DNA of 5,232 nucleotides from an uncultured Eubacteriales bacterium (lineage in GTDB: Bacteria > Bacillota > Clostridia > Oscillospirales > Oscillospiraceae). The stretch is taken from assembly GCA_900555665.1 (NCBI GenBank), contig USLX01000096.1:1-5232 (forward strand), in the 5' to 3' direction. Shown here piece after piece: positions 5,168 through 5,232 of the stretch (positions within the stretch are counted from its first letter, which is position 1; each line of letters begins with the position of its first letter). The notes under the pieces are model-generated. The model ran no database searches. It was given only the letters and a program-made list of their open reading frames with translations, and was not told the DNA's origin. The position numbers and the translations under genes were made by a program.

Positions 5168-5232
5168 TACCTTATTCTTTCAACCAGCGTTTCCTTTTTC
5201 AGATTACTGCTTAAAACGAGGGAAAGCACAAT
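5168..5232 (+). other. AT-rich gap with ribosome binding site of a probable next gene
   Basis: The sequence becomes markedly AT-richer than the preceding gene, as expected for an intergenic region. No terminator hairpin is visible. GAGGGA (5218-5223) followed 7 bases later by AT at the very end (5231-5232) looks like a ribosome binding site and the first two bases of an ATG start. A following PTS subunit gene in the same operon would fit but cannot be seen. Alternatively, the +1 frame relative to the regulator stays open from about 5142 to the window end and could be its displaced C-terminus. Confidence 0.4.

Overview
The window looks like part of a moderately high-GC Firmicute chromosome, probably a gut Clostridia/Oscillospiraceae-type organism. 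This is inferred from strong AGGAGG-type ribosome binding sites, consensus sigma-A promoters, GC-rich codon use, and a LevR-type sigma-54 activator next to a mannose/fructose-family PTS EIIA gene. Genus and species cannot be read from the sequence.

Layout: positions 1-298 hold no gene. They contain the rho-independent terminator of an upstream gene outside the window, a second imperfect hairpin, and a sigma-A promoter. A HAD-family phosphatase/phosphomutase-like gene (299-943, +) follows, closed by a stem-loop at 951-986. On the minus strand (2244 to 1010) lies a damaged rpoN (sigma-54, SigL). Its core is clearly recognisable, but it carries a frameshift near 1523-1528 and lacks the C-terminal RpoN box. 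The shared region 2245-2410 is densely regulatory: a perfect consensus sigma-A promoter for rpoN on the minus strand, two related dyads overlapping it, a symmetric A5T5 palindrome, and a consensus -24/-12 sigma-54 promoter on the plus strand. That promoter drives a PTS EIIA gene (2411-2830) and, 42 bases later, a LevR-like sigma-54 activator with a TTG start (2873-5167).

How it fits together: this is a compact sigma-54 circuit in which sigma factor, cognate AAA+ activator, sigma-54 promoter and PTS target lie side by side. The activator appears to sit downstream of a sigma-54 promoter it would itself activate, which would give positive autoregulation. The circuit shows signs of decay or rewiring. 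rpoN is frameshifted and has lost the -24 recognition box. The activator has an intact AAA+ engine (Walker A, GAFTGA, Walker B) and PRD1, but no histidine at the usual EIIA-like site, and it ends inside the EIIB-like domain without PRD2. Either the circuit is decaying and depends on another rpoN copy, or the sequence contains assembly errors. The last bases (5218-5232) look like a ribosome binding site and the first two bases of a next gene, possibly another PTS subunit.
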